Source: an uncultured Collinsella sp. (GTDB lineage: Bacteria; Actinomycetota; Coriobacteriia; Coriobacteriales; Coriobacteriaceae). Taken from it: 6,044 bases of DNA. The position numbers and the translations under genes were made by a program. Positions 5,081 to 6,044 of the stretch are shown piece after piece. Location of the stretch: assembly GCA_902496775.1 (NCBI GenBank), contig CABVCF010000102.1, forward strand, positions 1 to 6,044, read 5' to 3'. The notes below the pieces were generated by a model that worked only from the letters and a program-made list of their open reading frames with translations, was not told the origin of the DNA and did not search any database. Each line of letters starts with the position of its first letter. The first letter of the stretch is position 1.

Positions 5081-6044
5081 TTAGTAGTCGAACTGGTGAT
5101 AGTAACGACGGTAGTTGAGGTTGTGCTTGGTGACCGTCTCGTAGTAAGCGGCAAGGCGATCGGTGATCAGCGAGGAGAGGATCCACGGAGACACGATGAC
5201 GCGGAACTCGTCGTCAAGGCCGGGGATCGCGAACTCGGCGGTGTCGATGATGTTGATGTCGGTGTCGCCGGTCACGCCGCGGGTCAGGAAGGCGCGGACG
5301 CGCTCGTCGAGCTTGCGGTTCTCGTCCTCGCCCATGAACAGGAAGACCGGGACGCCGGGCTCCACGAGCTCGAGGGTGCCGTGGAAGAAGTCGGCCGAGG
5401 TGATGTAGCGGGTGCGCTTCCACTGCATCTCCTCGAGGATGCACATCGAGAACAGGATGGTCTCGCCCCACAGGGCGCCGGAGCCGATGAACATGGTGTA
5501 GGGGGCCAGGGCATACTTCTTGGCGAGCTCCTCGGCGCGCGGCTCGAAGCGCTTGCGGATGTCGAGCATGTCCTTCCAGATATCCTTGGTCTGCTCGATA
5601 AACAGATCGAACTTGGGGAAGCAGCCGCGGCGGTTGAGCAGGCGCAGGCCGAAGCAGTCGGCGAGGTAGTAGCCCTTCTCGCAGCCGCCCGAACCATGGT
5701 CAGAAGCCATGGCGACGCAGTTCTCGGCGCCCACAGCCTGGCCGATGGGGCCCTCGGGCTTGGTCATGGCGTAGACGCGCACGCCCATGCCCTTCATCTT
5801 CTTGACGGCCTCGAGGACCTCGGGGGTGGTGCCGGACTCGGAGGCGGTGAGCACGACGGACTTCTCGGTCATGCGTTTGTGGCCCATGGCGTTCCACTCG
5901 GCGGCGTGGATCAGGTAGACCTCGAGGTCGCGGTCGCCGAACTTGTTCATGAGGTACTCGAGCTGCATGAGCTCGTCCCAGGTGCCGCCGACGCCCATCA
6001 GGAACACGGCGTCGTAGCCCTCGTCGGCGACCTTGTCGGCGAGC
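5081..6044 (-). CDS. SIS-domain deglycase of the FrlB/GfrE/GfrF/FraB family (5' end outside window)
   Basis: These enzymes split 6-phosphorylated Amadori-type compounds (fructoselysine-6-P, glucoselysine-6-P, fructose-asparagine-6-P) into hexose-6-phosphate and the free amino acid. The frame is open to the window edge; 320 residues plus the stop are visible and roughly 30-40 N-terminal residues are missing. An internal GTG at 6007 is not the start, since upstream codons (ADKVADEGYDAV) continue the fold. Hallmarks in window numbering are FLMGVGGTWDEL (14-25), the SIS phospho-sugar loop TASESGTTPEVLEAVKKMKGMG (66-87), FIGSGALWGE (185-194) and SADFFHGTLELVEPGVPVFLFMGEDENR (216-243). E205 and H221 are 16 residues apart, as are the proposed catalytic Glu and His of FraB/FrlB from memory, and the C-terminus YRRYYHQFDY resembles FrlB's RRYYGGLVEY. 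It is cytosolic. Its codons end overwhelmingly in G or C, suggesting high expression. The family call is strong; which Amadori compound it uses is open. Confidence 0.85.
   Translation of the reverse strand, partial: LADKVADEGYDAVFLMGVGGTWDELMQLEYLMNKFGDRDLEVYLIHAAEWNAMGHKRMTEKSVVLTASESGTTPEVLEAVKKMKGMGVRVYAMTKPEGPIGQAVGAENCVAMASDHGSGGCEKGYYLADCFGLRLLNRRGCFPKFDLFIEQTKDIWKDMLDIRKRFEPRAEELAKKYALAPYTMFIGSGALWGETILFSMCILEEMQWKRTRYITSADFFHGTLELVEPGVPVFLFMGEDENRKLDERVRAFLTRGVTGDTDINIIDTAEFAIPGLDDEFRVIVSPWILSSLITDRLAAYYETVTKHNLNYRRYYHQFDY

Noticed and set aside
5284..5697. Minus-strand Ala/Ser/Arg-rich frame inside the deglycase gene
   Set aside because: It is a low-complexity out-of-frame reading of the deglycase gene, whose own frame contains the SIS loop and the probable catalytic Glu/His pair.

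Overview
The window looks like chromosomal DNA from a GC-rich gut actinobacterium, most likely Coriobacteriia and Collinsella-like. This rests on overall GC-richness by eye, codon style and gene content; there is no rRNA or marker gene, so the taxonomy is only moderately secure. All seven genes I can support lie on the minus strand, so transcription runs from high to low coordinates. The long open frames on the plus strand are mirror images of the GC-rich minus-strand genes.

In transcription order, the first gene (6044-5081, 5' end outside the window) is a SIS-domain protein of the FrlB/GfrE/GfrF/FraB family, the deglycases that split phosphorylated Amadori compounds such as fructoselysine-6-phosphate. 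An intrinsic-terminator-like hairpin follows (5017-5044). Then come four tightly packed genes for a mannose/sorbose-family PTS transporter: EIIA (4986-4570), EIIB (4552-4082), EIIC (4073-3282) and EIID (3292-2456, overlapping EIIC by 11 bases). A second terminator-like hairpin (2390-2423) leads to a TIM-barrel sugar epimerase/isomerase resembling FrlC, the fructoselysine/psicoselysine 3-epimerase (2372-1536). The simplest reading is that the PTS imports and phosphorylates a glycated amino acid (fructoselysine, glucoselysine or similar), the SIS enzyme releases the amino acid and a hexose-6-phosphate, and the TIM-barrel protein handles an epimeric form. The substrate is inferred from family resemblance and neighbourhood.

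After a 169-base gap with a perfect 11-bp hairpin (1403-1432), a separate histidine-biosynthesis gene begins at 1366 and runs off the window at position 1. It encodes a HisZ domain (HisRS-like regulatory subunit of ATP phosphoribosyltransferase) continuing in one reading frame, through a linker of about 22 residues, into a HisG catalytic domain: an apparent HisZ-HisG fusion.

The points most worth checking are the HisZ-HisG fusion, the combination of PTS uptake with an FrlC-like epimerase and no visible kinase, and the two terminator-like hairpins that divide the catabolic operon into deglycase | transporter | epimerase modules. I saw no tRNA, rRNA, CRISPR array, transposase or prophage gene.
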